NCBI RefSeq assembly: GCF_021284765.1
Contig: NZ_CP089924.1
Coordinates: forward strand, 886,001-950,000
DNA length: 64,000 bases
Direction of reading: 5' to 3'
From: Lysobacter sp. 5GHs7-4
Lineage (GTDB): Bacteria > Pseudomonadota > Gammaproteobacteria > Xanthomonadales > Xanthomonadaceae
The notes below the pieces were generated by a model. It was not told the DNA's origin, ran no database searches, and saw nothing but the letters and a program-made list of their open reading frames with translations. How positions within the stretch are numbered: position 1 is the stretch's first letter; every line of letters begins with the position of its first letter. Shown here piece by piece: positions 46,257 through 55,600 of the stretch. Position numbers and translations under genes: made by a program.

Positions 46257-47906
46257 ATGAAACTGCTGGTTGCGTCCATGCTGTCCCTGTCGGTATCCGC
46301 GGCCCTGGCCGCCGAGGCGCCGAAGTTCGATCCCCAGCGCCTGTCCGACGAGGTCAAGACCTTGTCCTCGGACGAGTTCGAAGGCCGCGGCCCGGCCACC
46401 GCCGGCGAGACCAAGACCATCGACTACGTGGTCGCGCAGATGAAGGCGGCGGGCCTACAGCCCGGTGGCGATCTCAAGGACGGGCAACGCGCCTGGACCC
46501 AGGCGGTGCCGCTGAAGCGCGCGCAGATCGACGGCACGCCGACGCTGTCGGTGACGGTAGCCGGCAAATCGCAGCGCCTGAGTCAGGGCAACGAGATCGC
46601 CGTGCGCGCCGCGCTCGACGGCTCCAGCAAGGTCTCCATCGCCGATGCGCCGCTGGTGTTCGCCGGTTACGGCGTCAAGGCGCCGGAGCGCAACTGGGAC
46701 GACTTCAAGGGCGTCGATCTCAAGGGCAAGATCGCGGTGGTGCTGATCAACGATCCCGATTTCGAGAGCGGCGCGGGCGACTTCGGCGGCAAAGCCATGA
46801 CCTACTACGGCCGCTGGACCTACAAGTACGAAGAGGCCGCGCGCCAGGGCGCGGTGGGCCTGCTGATCGTGCACGAGACCGATCCGGCGTCCTACGGCTG
46901 GGCCACGGTCAAGAACTCCAACACCAACACCATGTTCGACGTGGTCCGCGACCGTCCCGGCGCGACCCATCCGACCATGGAAGGCTGGATCCAGCGCGAT
47001 TTCGCGGTCGATCTGTTCAAGCGCGCCGGCCTGGATTTCGATGCGCTCAAGCGCCAGGCGCAGACGCGCGATTTCAAGCCGGTCGAGCTCAAGGGCGCGA
47101 CCCTGTCGGCCAGCTACCAGGTCAAGAGCGAAATCATCACCTCGCAGAACATCGTCGGCCGCGTCGACGGCGCCCAGCGCCCGGACGAGACCGTGATCTA
47201 CAGCGCGCACTGGGATCACCTGGGCGTGGGCGCGCCGGACGCCAAGGGCGACACGATCTACAACGGCGCGGTCGACAACGCCACCGGCACCGCGGCGCTG
47301 ATCGAAATGGGCCGCGCCTTCGCCCATGGGCCCAAGCCGCAGCGTTCGGTGGTGTTTCTGGCGGTGACCGCGGAGGAGAAGGGCCTGCTGGGCTCGGAGT
47401 ATTACTCGTCCAAGCCGTTGTATCCGCTGGCCAAGACCGTGGCGGTGATCAACACCGACGCGCTGGATCCGACCGGTCCCGCGCGCGACTTCACCACCTC
47501 CGGCAGCGCCAAGCAGGAGCTGCTGGACGAGCTGATCGACCTGGCCAAGCGCTGGGACCTGAGCTACGTCACCGATCCCAAGCCCGAAGCCGGCCACTTC
47601 TTCCGCTCCGATCACTTCCCGTTCGCCAAGCGCGGCGTGCCGGCGATTTCGTTCGGCTCCGGCGACGACAAGGTCGACGGCGGCCGCGCCGCGGGCGAAG
47701 CGGCGCAGCAGGCCTACACCGCCGATCGCTATCACCAGCCGGCCGACCAGTGGGAAGCCAGCTGGAGCTTCACCGGCATGGCGCGCGATCTGGAGCTGCT
47801 GTACACGCTGGGCAACGGCCTGGCCAACTCCAAGCGCTGGCCGAACTGGAGCCAGGATTCGGAATTCCGCGCCGCGCGCGACGCCTCCGCCGGCGAGCGC
47901 AAGTAA
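46257..47906 (+). CDS. Secreted M28 family metallopeptidase with PA insert
   Basis: 549 residues from the ATG at 46257. Signal peptide MKLLVASMLSLSVSAALAAE. N-terminal region with DEFEGRGPATAGETKTIDYV, a PA-like insert (about residues 120-290, with KGKIAVVLINDPDF), then the M28 zinc site: AHWDHLG, VDNATGTAALIEM, TAEEKGLLGS with the catalytic Glu pair, INTDAL and RSDHFPFA. Aminopeptidase or glutaminyl-cyclase-like fold, exported. Lysobacter species carry many such exopeptidases; this one fits prey-protein breakdown (inference). Confidence 0.95.
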   Translation: MKLLVASMLSLSVSAALAAEAPKFDPQRLSDEVKTLSSDEFEGRGPATAGETKTIDYVVAQMKAAGLQPGGDLKDGQRAWTQAVPLKRAQIDGTPTLSVTVAGKSQRLSQGNEIAVRAALDGSSKVSIADAPLVFAGYGVKAPERNWDDFKGVDLKGKIAVVLINDPDFESGAGDFGGKAMTYYGRWTYKYEEAARQGAVGLLIVHETDPASYGWATVKNSNTNTMFDVVRDRPGATHPTMEGWIQRDFAVDLFKRAGLDFDALKRQAQTRDFKPVELKGATLSASYQVKSEIITSQNIVGRVDGAQRPDETVIYSAHWDHLGVGAPDAKGDTIYNGAVDNATGTAALIEMGRAFAHGPKPQRSVVFLAVTAEEKGLLGSEYYSSKPLYPLAKTVAVINTDALDPTGPARDFTTSGSAKQELLDELIDLAKRWDLSYVTDPKPEAGHFFRSDHFPFAKRGVPAISFGSGDDKVDGGRAAGEAAQQAYTADRYHQPADQWEASWSFTGMARDLELLYTLGNGLANSKRWPNWSQDSEFRAARDASAGERK

Positions 47907-47962
47907 ACCCAGCCGCCGTCCGCTCCGTGCAGGAGCGGGCGGCGATCGCGAGCGATCGACGA

Positions 47963-48493
47963 ATGAGCCACGAACTGCGACTGCGGCCCTGCGCCGGCGG
48001 CGACGAGGCCGCACTGGCCCTGGTCGGCCAGGCCAGCTTTCTGGAAACCTTCGCCGGCATCCTCGGCGGCCGCGACATCGTCCAGCACTGCGAACGCGCG
48101 CATGCGCCGTCCGTCTACCGCGCCTGGCTGGACGATCCGGCCTGCGCGCTGTGGCTGGCCGAAGCCGAGCCTGGCGACGCGCCGGTGGGGTATGCGGTGG
48201 TCGCGCCGGCGCAGTTGCCGCTGGCCGATCTGGCCGCCGACGATCTCGAACTCAAGCGCATCTACCTGCTCAGCCGTTTCCATGGCGGCGGTTGGGGCAA
48301 GCGCCTGCTGGCGGCCGCGGTGGCGCACGCACGCGCGGCCGGCGCGCGCCGCCTGCTGCTGGGCGTCTATGCTGGCAACGCCGCCGCGATCGGCTTCTAC
48401 GAGCGCGCCGGCTTCCGCGCGGTCGGCACGCGCAGCTTCAACGTCGGCGGGCGCGACTACGACGACCGCATCCTGAGTCTGGCGCTGGACTGA
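47963..48493 (+). CDS. GNAT family N-acetyltransferase
   Basis: 176 residues from the ATG at 47963. LRLRPCAGGDEAALALVGQASFLETFAGIL opens the fold (EFATF-type region of the PA3944/diamine group); LKRIYLLSRFHGGGWGKRLL (about 97-116) is the acetyl-CoA binding part and YAGNAAAIGFYERAGFRAVG the last helix-strand. Substrate unknown. Starts 56 bp past the peptidase stop, which may be read through. Confidence 0.92.
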   Translation: MSHELRLRPCAGGDEAALALVGQASFLETFAGILGGRDIVQHCERAHAPSVYRAWLDDPACALWLAEAEPGDAPVGYAVVAPAQLPLADLAADDLELKRIYLLSRFHGGGWGKRLLAAAVAHARAAGARRLLLGVYAGNAAAIGFYERAGFRAVGTRSFNVGGRDYDDRILSLALD

Positions 48494-48620
48494 GACGCGC
48501 GCGCCAGGACTGGAACGCTACGGCTCATCCATGACGCCATGACACGGTTGAAGCCGCGCGCGCGACGCCGCATCTTGTAACGATCGGGCCGCGCGTCGGC
48601 CGTCCCTGCCAGGTGTCGCC

Positions 48621-49289
48621 ATGTCCCAGCCGCTGAAGATCGATTTCGTTTCCGACGTTTCCTGCCCCTGGTGCGCGGTCGGGCTGAAGTCGCTGGAGCA
48701 GGCGATCGCGCGCGTCGGCGGCGATCTCCACGTCGAGCTGCACTTCCAGCCCTTCGAGCTCAATCCGCAGATGGGGCCGCAGGGACAGGACATCGACGAG
48801 CATCTGATCGAGAAGTACGGTTCCACGCCGGCCCAGCTGGCGCAGAATCGCGAAGCGCTGCGCCAGCGCGGCGCCGCATTGGGCTTCGAGTTCAACCTGC
48901 GCAACCGCATCTACAACACCTTCGACGCCCATCGCCTGCTGCATTGGGCGGCGCTGGAGGGCGGCGAGCACGAGCGCGCGCTCAAGCACGCGCTGTTGCG
49001 CGCCTATTTCACCGAGGGGCGCGACGTTTCGGCGCACGAAACCTTGGCCGAAGTGGCCGCGTCGGTAGGCCTGGACGCGTCGCGCGCCAGGCAGATCCTG
49101 GCCAGCGGCGAGTACGCCGACGAGGTGCGCGCGCAGGAACGTCACTACCAGAGCCAGGGCATCAGCGCGGTGCCGTCGGTGATCATCAACGATCGCCATC
49201 TGATCCAGGGCGGTCAGCCGGTGGAATTGTTCGAGCGCGCCTTGCGCCAGATCGCCGGACTGGAACCCACGCAGGGCGTCGTGGGCTAA
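48621..49289 (+). CDS. DsbA family oxidoreductase (FrnE-like)
   Basis: 222 residues. Thioredoxin fold with active site CPWC (residues 15-18) in DFVSDVSCPWCAVG, no signal peptide, so cytosolic. The helical insert includes LNPQMGPQGQDIDEHLIEKY, and the cis-Pro region is ISAVPSVIINDRHLIQGGQP. This is the FrnE/DUF899-like group, which acts as a polyketide- or stress-related disulfide isomerase or glutathione-type oxidoreductase. Monocistronic. Confidence 0.93.
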   Translation: MSQPLKIDFVSDVSCPWCAVGLKSLEQAIARVGGDLHVELHFQPFELNPQMGPQGQDIDEHLIEKYGSTPAQLAQNREALRQRGAALGFEFNLRNRIYNTFDAHRLLHWAALEGGEHERALKHALLRAYFTEGRDVSAHETLAEVAASVGLDASRARQILASGEYADEVRAQERHYQSQGISAVPSVIINDRHLIQGGQPVELFERALRQIAGLEPTQGVVG

Positions 49290-49512
49290 GGCTTGGAGAG
49301 TGCCTGATGGCACTGCAATGGCACGTGTGCTCCTGATATGGTTGCGCTCCATCGCGCATGCGCGCGCGATGGCGGCGAATGGCAGGTTTAGTCGCTAGCC
49401 GACGCCTGCGGTCGTTCGCGTCCGGTTGAGCATGCGTTCTCCGTTTCGATCCGCGGGCCGTCGCGCGACGGCCCGTATCGATCTTGCGTTTCCCTCCTTT
49501 CCGGTGCCCGCG

Positions 49513-50304
49513 ATGAAGAAGTTCGGTCTGTACGCGTTCGCGCTGGTCGCGCTCACGGCCTGTTCGGCCGGCGAAGAGGCGCCGCTGGAGACGCTGACCG
49601 TGGCCGCCACCGCGGTGCCGCACGCCGAGATCCTGGACGTGGTCAAGCCGCTGCTGGCCAAGAACGGCGTCAAGCTGGAAGTGCAGGTGTACAAGGATTA
49701 CGCGCAGCCCAACGACCGCGTCGCCAGCAAGTTGGTCGACGTGAATTATTTTCAGACCGCGCCGTTCCTGGAAGCGTACAACCGCGAGCACGGCACCCGG
49801 CTCACGCCCGTGATCGGCGTGCATATCGAACCGCTGGGCGCCTATTCGCAGCGCTACGAATCGCTGAAGGCGCTGCCGGTGGGCGCGGTGGTCGCGATCC
49901 CCAACGAGCCCAGCAACAACAGCCGCGCGCTGATCCTGCTGCACCACGCCGGCGTGATCGAGCTGCGCGATTCCGACAATCCGCTGGCCCTGCCGGGCGA
50001 CGTGATCGCCAACCCGCGCAAGCTGGTGCTGCGCGAATACGACTCCGAGCGCCTGCCCGAGCTGCTGGAGCGGGTCGATCTGGCGGTGATCAACACCAAC
50101 TACGCGCTGGAGGCCGGGCTGGACCCGATCCGCGACGCGCTGACGCTGGAGCGCCGCGAGTCGCCCTACGTCAATTTCCTGGTCGCGCGCCCCGACAACG
50201 TGCGCGATCCCAAGGTGCTCAAGCTCGCCGCCGCGCTGACCCGGCCCGAGGTCAAGGTGTTCATCCAGACGCGTTATCGCGGCGCGGTGCTGCCGGCGTT
50301 CTGA
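49513..50304 (+). CDS. MetQ/NlpA family lipoprotein, methionine-binding-like
   Basis: 263 residues from the ATG at 49513. Lipobox LTAC (Cys16) after MKKFGLYAFALVA. The fold is MetQ/NlpA: LTVAATAVPHAEILDVVKPLL, VEVQVYKDYAQPND-type strand, LVDVNYFQTAPFL, VAIPNEPSNNSRALILL and VDLAVINTNYALEAGL. Periplasmic substrate-binding protein of the D-methionine/methionine ABC importer. The permease and ATPase (metI, metN) are not next to it in the window, so either they are elsewhere or it serves another system. Confidence 0.92.
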   Translation: MKKFGLYAFALVALTACSAGEEAPLETLTVAATAVPHAEILDVVKPLLAKNGVKLEVQVYKDYAQPNDRVASKLVDVNYFQTAPFLEAYNREHGTRLTPVIGVHIEPLGAYSQRYESLKALPVGAVVAIPNEPSNNSRALILLHHAGVIELRDSDNPLALPGDVIANPRKLVLREYDSERLPELLERVDLAVINTNYALEAGLDPIRDALTLERRESPYVNFLVARPDNVRDPKVLKLAAALTRPEVKVFIQTRYRGAVLPAF

Positions 50305-50307
50305 ATC

Positions 50308-50667
50308 TCAACCGCCGAGGATCTGCAGGATTTCCAAGGCCATGCGCCGGCGGCTGCCGGACAGGCGGCGGAAATGCGACAGCGCCTCGCTCTCGTGCTC
50401 GTCGCGCGCATAGTCGTCGACGATCACCGCCGGCGCCTGCTCGGCGCCCTCGCAGCGGCTGGGCCCGCGGCCGGTGGCCAGCCATTCGAAGCTCAGGCCG
50501 GTCTCCTGCGCGATCTGGATCAGGTGTTCCACGCTGGGCGTGGTGCCCGCCGGGTGTTCCCACTGCGTGACCGCGCTGCGCTTGACGCCGATGCGGCGTG
50601 CCAGCTCGGCTTGGGACAGGGTGGTCAGGGCCCTGGCTTTGCGAATTCTCAACGACAAGCCACTCAC
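50308..50667 (-). CDS. XRE family helix-turn-helix regulator
   Basis: 119 residues from the GTG at 50667, which has AAGGAG seven bases before it. An in-frame ATG at 50688 adds seven residues but has no good ribosome site. HTH: LRIRKARALTTLSQAELARRIGVKRSAVTQWEH (about 5-37), then SVEHLIQIAQETGLSFEWLATGRG and a C-terminal acidic helix with DDYARDEHESEALSHFRRL. Phage-repressor-like. Convergent with the MetQ gene, three bp apart. A hairpin upstream (50730-50746) may be its operator. Confidence 0.9.
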   Translation of the reverse strand: MSGLSLRIRKARALTTLSQAELARRIGVKRSAVTQWEHPAGTTPSVEHLIQIAQETGLSFEWLATGRGPSRCEGAEQAPAVIVDDYARDEHESEALSHFRRLSGSRRRMALEILQILGG

Positions 50668-51007
50668 GCATCGCTCCTTGGTCGACATCCTGGTCGCGGT
50701 TTCCGGTCCTTGGCCCGTCGCGGCTTACCGGCAAGGGATTCTTGCCTAATGTTGTGCGGTATCGCTTTCCACGCGACGGGTAGGCCATCACGGCTTACGG
50801 CTACAGCAAACGGCTAGTGCGGCTGTCCGAGGACAGGCCGGGCGCGCCCTTTTCAGTTCGGGGGCGGATATGCGAAACAGGTCACGCGCCGCGGCCCTGG
50901 GGTCCGCGGCGTTGCCGTCGATACCGCCGCCACGGTGTCGGGTACGGGGGACGGTCCGGATCTATCCTCGCCGCGCGCGCCGCGCCGGCCCAGCACGGAG
51001 CATCGGG
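50668..51007. other. Divergent promoter region of XRE and SARP-like regulators
   Basis: 340 bp with no supported gene. It contains GGCAAG-GGATT-CTTGCC (50730-50746), a 6-bp inverted repeat suited to an XRE dimer, and TATCCT at 50963, a possible -10 for the SARP-like gene. No GTGA heptamers occur here, unlike the region after the SARP-like gene. Confidence 0.45.
50730..50746. promoter_or_regulatory. Inverted repeat upstream of the XRE gene
   Basis: GGCAAG-N5-CTTGCC, perfect 6-bp arms, 63 bp before the preferred GTG start. It is a candidate operator for the XRE protein. Confidence 0.4.
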
Positions 51008-51955
51008 ATGTTCAGGATCAGCCTGTTCGGGTCGCTGTCGATCGCCAGCGAAGACGCACCGTCGGAGACCGTCGCCATTGCCGGCCGCTGCGCCAGCCTG
51101 TTGGCCTATCTGGCGTTGGGGCGGGGCCGCTACTTCAGCCGCTCCGAACTGCTCGCCAGCCTGTGGCCGGAGCGCGCGTCCTCGTCCACCGCCGGTTCGT
51201 TCAACACCGCGTTGTGGCGCCTGCGGCGGCTGGTGGAAAAACCGCCGCTCAAGCACGGCGACCTGATCGTGTGCGACCGCCGCGGCGCGATCGGCCTCAA
51301 CGGGCCGGCGGCGGTGTGGCTGGACGTGGACGAGTTCCAGCGCCTAGTCACGCCCGGCCTGAGCCGTGCGCCGGAGAAGCTCAGCGACGCCGACATCGAT
51401 GGCCTGCGCCGCGGCGTCGCGATGTACACCTCCGACATCCTGCTCGACGTCACCGACGATTGGGCGCTGCGCGAGCGCGAAAAGCACCGGCGCAGCTACT
51501 TGAACGCGCTGGGGCGGCTGGTGCAGTTGGCGACGATCCGGCGCGACTACGCCGAAGGCATTCGCCACGCGCAGGCGATCCTGGACAACGACGCCCTGCG
51601 CGAGGACGTGCACCGCGACCTGATGCAACTGCTCGTGCTCAGCGGCCAGCGCGCGCAGGCGTTGCGCCAGTTCGAACACTGCCGCGAGCTGCTGCGGCGC
51701 GAGCTGGCGATCCAGCCGATGCGCGAGACGATGACGCTGTACCAGAGCATCGCCCAGAGCGCGATCGGCAGCGAACCGGCGCCGGCGGCGACGGCTTACG
51801 CGCCGCCGATGCCGCCGCCGATGCCGATGCCCGGCTATGCGCCGATGACGGCGGACGAGGGCATGCGCGCCTATGGCCTGATCGACGCGGCGCGTCGGCA
51901 TCTGGCGACGGCGGATTCGCAGCTGCAGTTGAGTCTGCAGTTTCTGGAGCGGTAA
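51008..51955 (+). CDS. SARP/AfsR-like activator (winged helix plus BTAD)
   Basis: 315 residues from the ATG at 51008. Residues 1-100 form an OmpR-like winged helix: FRISLFGSLSIASEDAPSETV, CASLLAYLALGRGRYFSRSELLASLWPE, SFNTALWRLRRLVEKPP. Residues 100-260 are the bacterial transcriptional activator domain (BTAD): VDEFQRLVTP, REREKHRRSYLNALGRLVQLA, YAEGIRHAQAILDNDALREDVHRDLMQLLVLSGQRAQALRQFEHCRELLRRELAIQP. A Pro/Met linker and a short helical tail follow. SARP proteins are frequent in actinobacteria but rarer in proteobacteria. It lies 355 bp before the effector operon, whose promoter has 11-bp phased heptamers, so it probably activates that operon. Confidence 0.9.
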   Translation: MFRISLFGSLSIASEDAPSETVAIAGRCASLLAYLALGRGRYFSRSELLASLWPERASSSTAGSFNTALWRLRRLVEKPPLKHGDLIVCDRRGAIGLNGPAAVWLDVDEFQRLVTPGLSRAPEKLSDADIDGLRRGVAMYTSDILLDVTDDWALREREKHRRSYLNALGRLVQLATIRRDYAEGIRHAQAILDNDALREDVHRDLMQLLVLSGQRAQALRQFEHCRELLRRELAIQPMRETMTLYQSIAQSAIGSEPAPAATAYAPPMPPPMPMPGYAPMTADEGMRAYGLIDAARRHLATADSQLQLSLQFLER

Positions 51956-52015
51956 GCGGCGTGGCGATGGGCTCCGCTGTGCAGTTGTTGCTGTCGCGGC
52001 ATTCGTAAGTCCCCA

Positions 52016-52119
52016 TCGCGACTCACGCCGCTCCCACAGAACGCCGCGACGCGATTGGGAGGCGACGCACTGCCGAGCAGGCCGCGCCGCCATCCCTGTG
52101 GGAGCGGCGTAAGCCGCGA
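52016..52119. repeat. Pair of REP-like elements in opposite orientation
   Basis: TCGCGACTCACGCCGCTCCC(ACA) at 52016-52038 and TGTGGGAGCGGCGTAAGCCG(CGA) at 52097-52119 are inverted copies 58 bp apart. They could pair into one long hairpin that would end the SARP-like transcript. Confidence 0.75.
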
Positions 52120-52184
52120 TCGCCTGCCCGCGCCACCTTCCAACCCCGCAATCCCACCGTGCCCCGCGCGGCCTCCGCCATGCC

Positions 52185-52268
52185 CGATCACCCCGCATCA
52201 CCGCCGCATCACACCCACCCCGCGGCGCGTGATCCCGTCGTGATCCGGCGGTGATGGCGCGGTGACCG
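52185..52268. promoter_or_regulatory. Phased GTGA heptamer arrays, candidate SARP binding site
   Basis: On the plus strand, heptamers GTGATCC (52229), GTGATCC (52240), GTGATGG (52251) and GTGACCG (52262) repeat at exactly 11 bp; a weaker GTGCAGC follows at 52274. On the minus strand, GTGAT units start at 52212, 52201 and 52191. SARP proteins are known to bind direct heptamer repeats one helical turn apart, just upstream of the -10. Candidate -10 sequences are TAGCGT (52290) or TATCCA (52295). Confidence 0.7.
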
Positions 52269-52316
52269 CAGCGGTGCAGCCTCGGCCCGTAGCGTATCCA
52301 TAGGGGCACCGTGGCC

Positions 52317-52655
52317 ATGGCACTGCTCGAGGACCGTACCGCCGTCTTCATCGTTCGCGTCTGGTGCGAGCGCGGGGACGCCGACGCCGCCGTCGCCGAA
52401 TGGCGCGGCTCGGTCGAGCACGTGCAGTCGGGCCAGCGCAGCTTCTTCCGCCATCTGGAATCGGTGGTCGATTTCATGAAGCCGCACCTGGAAGGCATCG
52501 GCATCGATGCCCAGCAGCGGTTCTGGGAACGAATTTCTTCGGTCATCAACGACGTCGGCGGCACGCCGATCGAACTGGCGCTGGATGCCCGCGCGCCGGC
52601 GATCGACGCGCGCGCCGATGCGGCTTCTTCCATCACTGCAAGCAAGCGCCGATAG
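52317..52655 (+). CDS. Small conserved protein, first gene of the effector operon
   Basis: 112 residues from the ATG at 52317; a GTG at 52311 in frame is an equal alternative. The sequence TAVFIVRVWCERGDADAAVAEWRGSVEHVQSGQRSFFRHLESVVDFMKPHLEGIGI is a pattern I associate with small hypothetical proteins in many large genomes (a beta-strand 'FIVR(V/I)W', then 'EWRG.(I/V)EH(V/P)SG.R.(Y/F)', then a helix). No known function. It lies 9 bp before the giant multi-hydrolase gene. Confidence 0.8.
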   Translation: MALLEDRTAVFIVRVWCERGDADAAVAEWRGSVEHVQSGQRSFFRHLESVVDFMKPHLEGIGIDAQQRFWERISSVINDVGGTPIELALDARAPAIDARADAASSITASKRR

Positions 52656-52664
52656 GAGTCAGTC

Positions 52665-55600
52665 ATGGCACTCATCCGAGCCAACCGCGAATCGATCGAC
52701 GATCGTTTCAGCGTGCTGGGCTTCACGGTCCGCAGCGAGAACCCGCTGTTCGAGATCGGCCTGGCCACCGACCCGGAGCTGCTCAAGTCCGAAAACCGCG
52801 CCCGCCGCACGGCCAGCAACTTCTACTCCACCCGCGTCCTCGGCGGCGCCCGCCGCGGCGAGGCGGTGTACCTGGTGCCGCCCAGCGTGGTCGCGCGCTT
52901 CGTCGGCCAGCCGCGTCTGTACTTCGGTTTGGCGACCTACAACGAAGGCGACCGCAGCCGTCCGGTGTCGGTGAAGATCCCCGATGCCGGCAACATGTAC
53001 GTCAATCTCAGCGGCCTGACCGAACGCGGCCTGCGCCGCACCGCGCGCCTGGACACGGTGTCGGGCTACGGCAGCGCCGCGGCCAACGGCGGCCTGGCCT
53101 GGGGCGGCGACGCCCTGGTCACCAATGGCGTCGCGCGCGTCAACGGCAACGGCCGCGGCAACGGCGCCGCGCCCGCGCCCGCGGAACCGGCGCCGTACAG
53201 CGACGGCTACTCCGACGATCTGTGGCAACAGGGCGCCAGCCCCGCGCCGGCCAGCAACGGCCACGACACCGCAGCGCCCACCGCGCCTGTCGCGGCGCCC
53301 GCACCCGCGCCCGTGGCGCCGGATGCGGCGCCCGCGACGGCGCAGTCCTACGGCCGTTACAGCCAGCGCTACGACGCGCCGCAGCCGCGCACGCCGGCGC
53401 CAAATCCGCGCTCGCTGCTGGTATCGCCCTACTACCAGCCGACCAACTGGTTCGACGCCCTCACCAGCCAGATCGGCTTCTTCGTCAGCAGCGCGATCTG
53501 GTTCCTTGGCGTCACCGACACCACGGTGCCGCCGCATTCGGCGATCTGCCAGGTGCGCCGTCCCGACGGCAGCGAAGAGGGCGCTCTGCACGGCAGCGCG
53601 TTCTTCATCGGCCCCTGCCTGCTGCTGACCGCGGCGCACGTGGTCGACGGCCAGAGCGAACTGATCATCGTGCCGGGCAAGAACGGCGCCGGCGTGAGCA
53701 CCGCCACCGAGCCCTTCGGCCGCTTCAGCGTACGCGCCGCCGATTGCCGCAAGCACCCGTCCTACAGCGCCGGCAACAGCGACTTCGACATGGCGGTGAT
53801 CCGCGTGCCGGCCGCCAACGCGGTGCCGTCCGATCGCTATTTCGATCTGGTCGAGGAACTCACCCAGTCGCGCCCCGAAGGCGTGGTGGTGTGCGGCTAC
53901 TCGGCGCGTTGGTACGCCAACGACGCGATCGAACAGTGGGTCAACGACAACATCGACCCGAACAAGCAGCACCTGCACGGCGGCTACATCCGCAGCCTGC
54001 CCACCGACGAGACCTTCGACTACGACCTGCAGACCCTGGGCGGCGCCAGCGGCTCGCCGGTGTATTGGATCGAGGGCGGCAGTTTCCCGCGCGCGCACAT
54101 GGTCGGCGTGCACGTGGCCGCGCATTCGGCCACCACCAACCTGGGCTGCCGCATCACGCCCGCCAAGCGCCAGTGGATCGCCCAGGAGGCGGCCGGCTTC
54201 GGCGTGTCGTTCTCGCTCGCGCAGCGCGCCACCTCGCGCGCGCAGTCCTTGGGCGGCGGCGGCAAGGTCTATGCGCGCGCGCAGGAGATCATCACCCCGT
54301 TCTACGACCCCGCCGATCCGTCCACCGCGCTGAGCTGCCAGGCCGATGCCTTCAGTCTGGCGCGCGAGGAATGGTTCGCCGGCGTGCCCAACACCTCGCT
54401 GTATCCGCATTCGGCGATCTGCCAGCTGCTGATGACCGCGCCCGACGGTTCGGGCTATCAGGGCACCGGCTTCTACATCGGCCGCAACCGCATCCTGACC
54501 TGCGCGCACAACCTGCACGGCATGAGCAGCGTGCAGATCATTCCCGGCCGCAACGGCGCCGGCGGGCGGCCCTACGGGCAGTGCACGGTGCAGTCCTCGT
54601 CGTGGCGGATCGCGCCGCGCTACAGCGGCGACGGCGACTGGAACAACGACCTGGCGGTGATCGACAACGTGCCGCTGGCCGCGCCCGGCGGGCAATACTT
54701 CGAGTTCCTGCAGGCCACGCCCTCCGACCGCCTGCCGGTGGTGGTCTGCGGCTACTCCGCCGCCTCGCGCGCGGTGCCGGAACTGGACGCGATCATCGAC
54801 GGCGACAAGCAGCACCTGCACGGCGGCTATGTGCGCGAGCAGCCCAACCCGGAGACCATCGACTATCCCATCCTGTCGCTGATGGGCGCCAGCGGTTCGC
54901 CGGTCTACACCCTGGCCGACCGCGGCGGACTCAAGGCGCTGATCTGCGCGGTCCACGTCAGCGGCGAGCCCGCGGCGCAGGGCCTCAACCGCGGCTGCTT
55001 CATCACGCCCAGCAAGATCGACTGGATCGAGGGCCGCGCCACCACCTTCGCGCTGGGCATGCCCGGCGGCCCGCGCGGCCGCGCGCGCGCGCTGGCGCTG
55101 GAAGACGACGAGCAGGACAACAAGGGCATCTGCGAAGCCATCCCCGACGAGACCGTGGCGGCCGAGCAGTCCTACCGCCAGGCGCGCGCGCTGGATGCGC
55201 CGGCGCCGGAGTATCCGGGCGCCAGCCGTTTCGCGCCGGCCTACAGCGGCAACTACCGCACCATGCGCACGCAGCGCACGGTGGACCGCATCGTCGTCCA
55301 CATCACCGACGGCGGCTCGCGCATCACCGGCACCATCGGCTGGTTCCAGAACCCCGACCAGCGCAACTCGCGCAACGAGCACATCACCGTCAGCGCCCAC
55401 TACGTCATCGGCCGCGACGGCGAGGTCGTGCAGATGGTGCGCAACAACGACGTGGCCTGGCATGCCAGCAGCGCCAACACCCACGGCATCGGCATCGAGC
55501 ACGTCGCCAACAAGCGCGGACTGGACCCGACCGAGGCGCAGTACCAGGCCTCCTCGGCGCTGGTGGCGTGGCTGTGCGCGCAGTACGGCCTGCCGATCGA

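Larger units (their letters stand above)
51956..52310. other. Intergenic region between SARP-like gene and effector operon
   Basis: 355 bp with no supported gene. Left half: two REP-like elements facing each other (52016-52038 and 52097-52119). Right half: two arrays of GTGA heptamers (52185-52268) and the promoter of the effector operon. Confidence 0.7.

Noticed and set aside
49290..49512. SAM riboswitch or S-box before the MetQ gene
   Set aside because: The leader has a few GC hairpins but none of the conserved helix and loop elements expected for SAM riboswitches.
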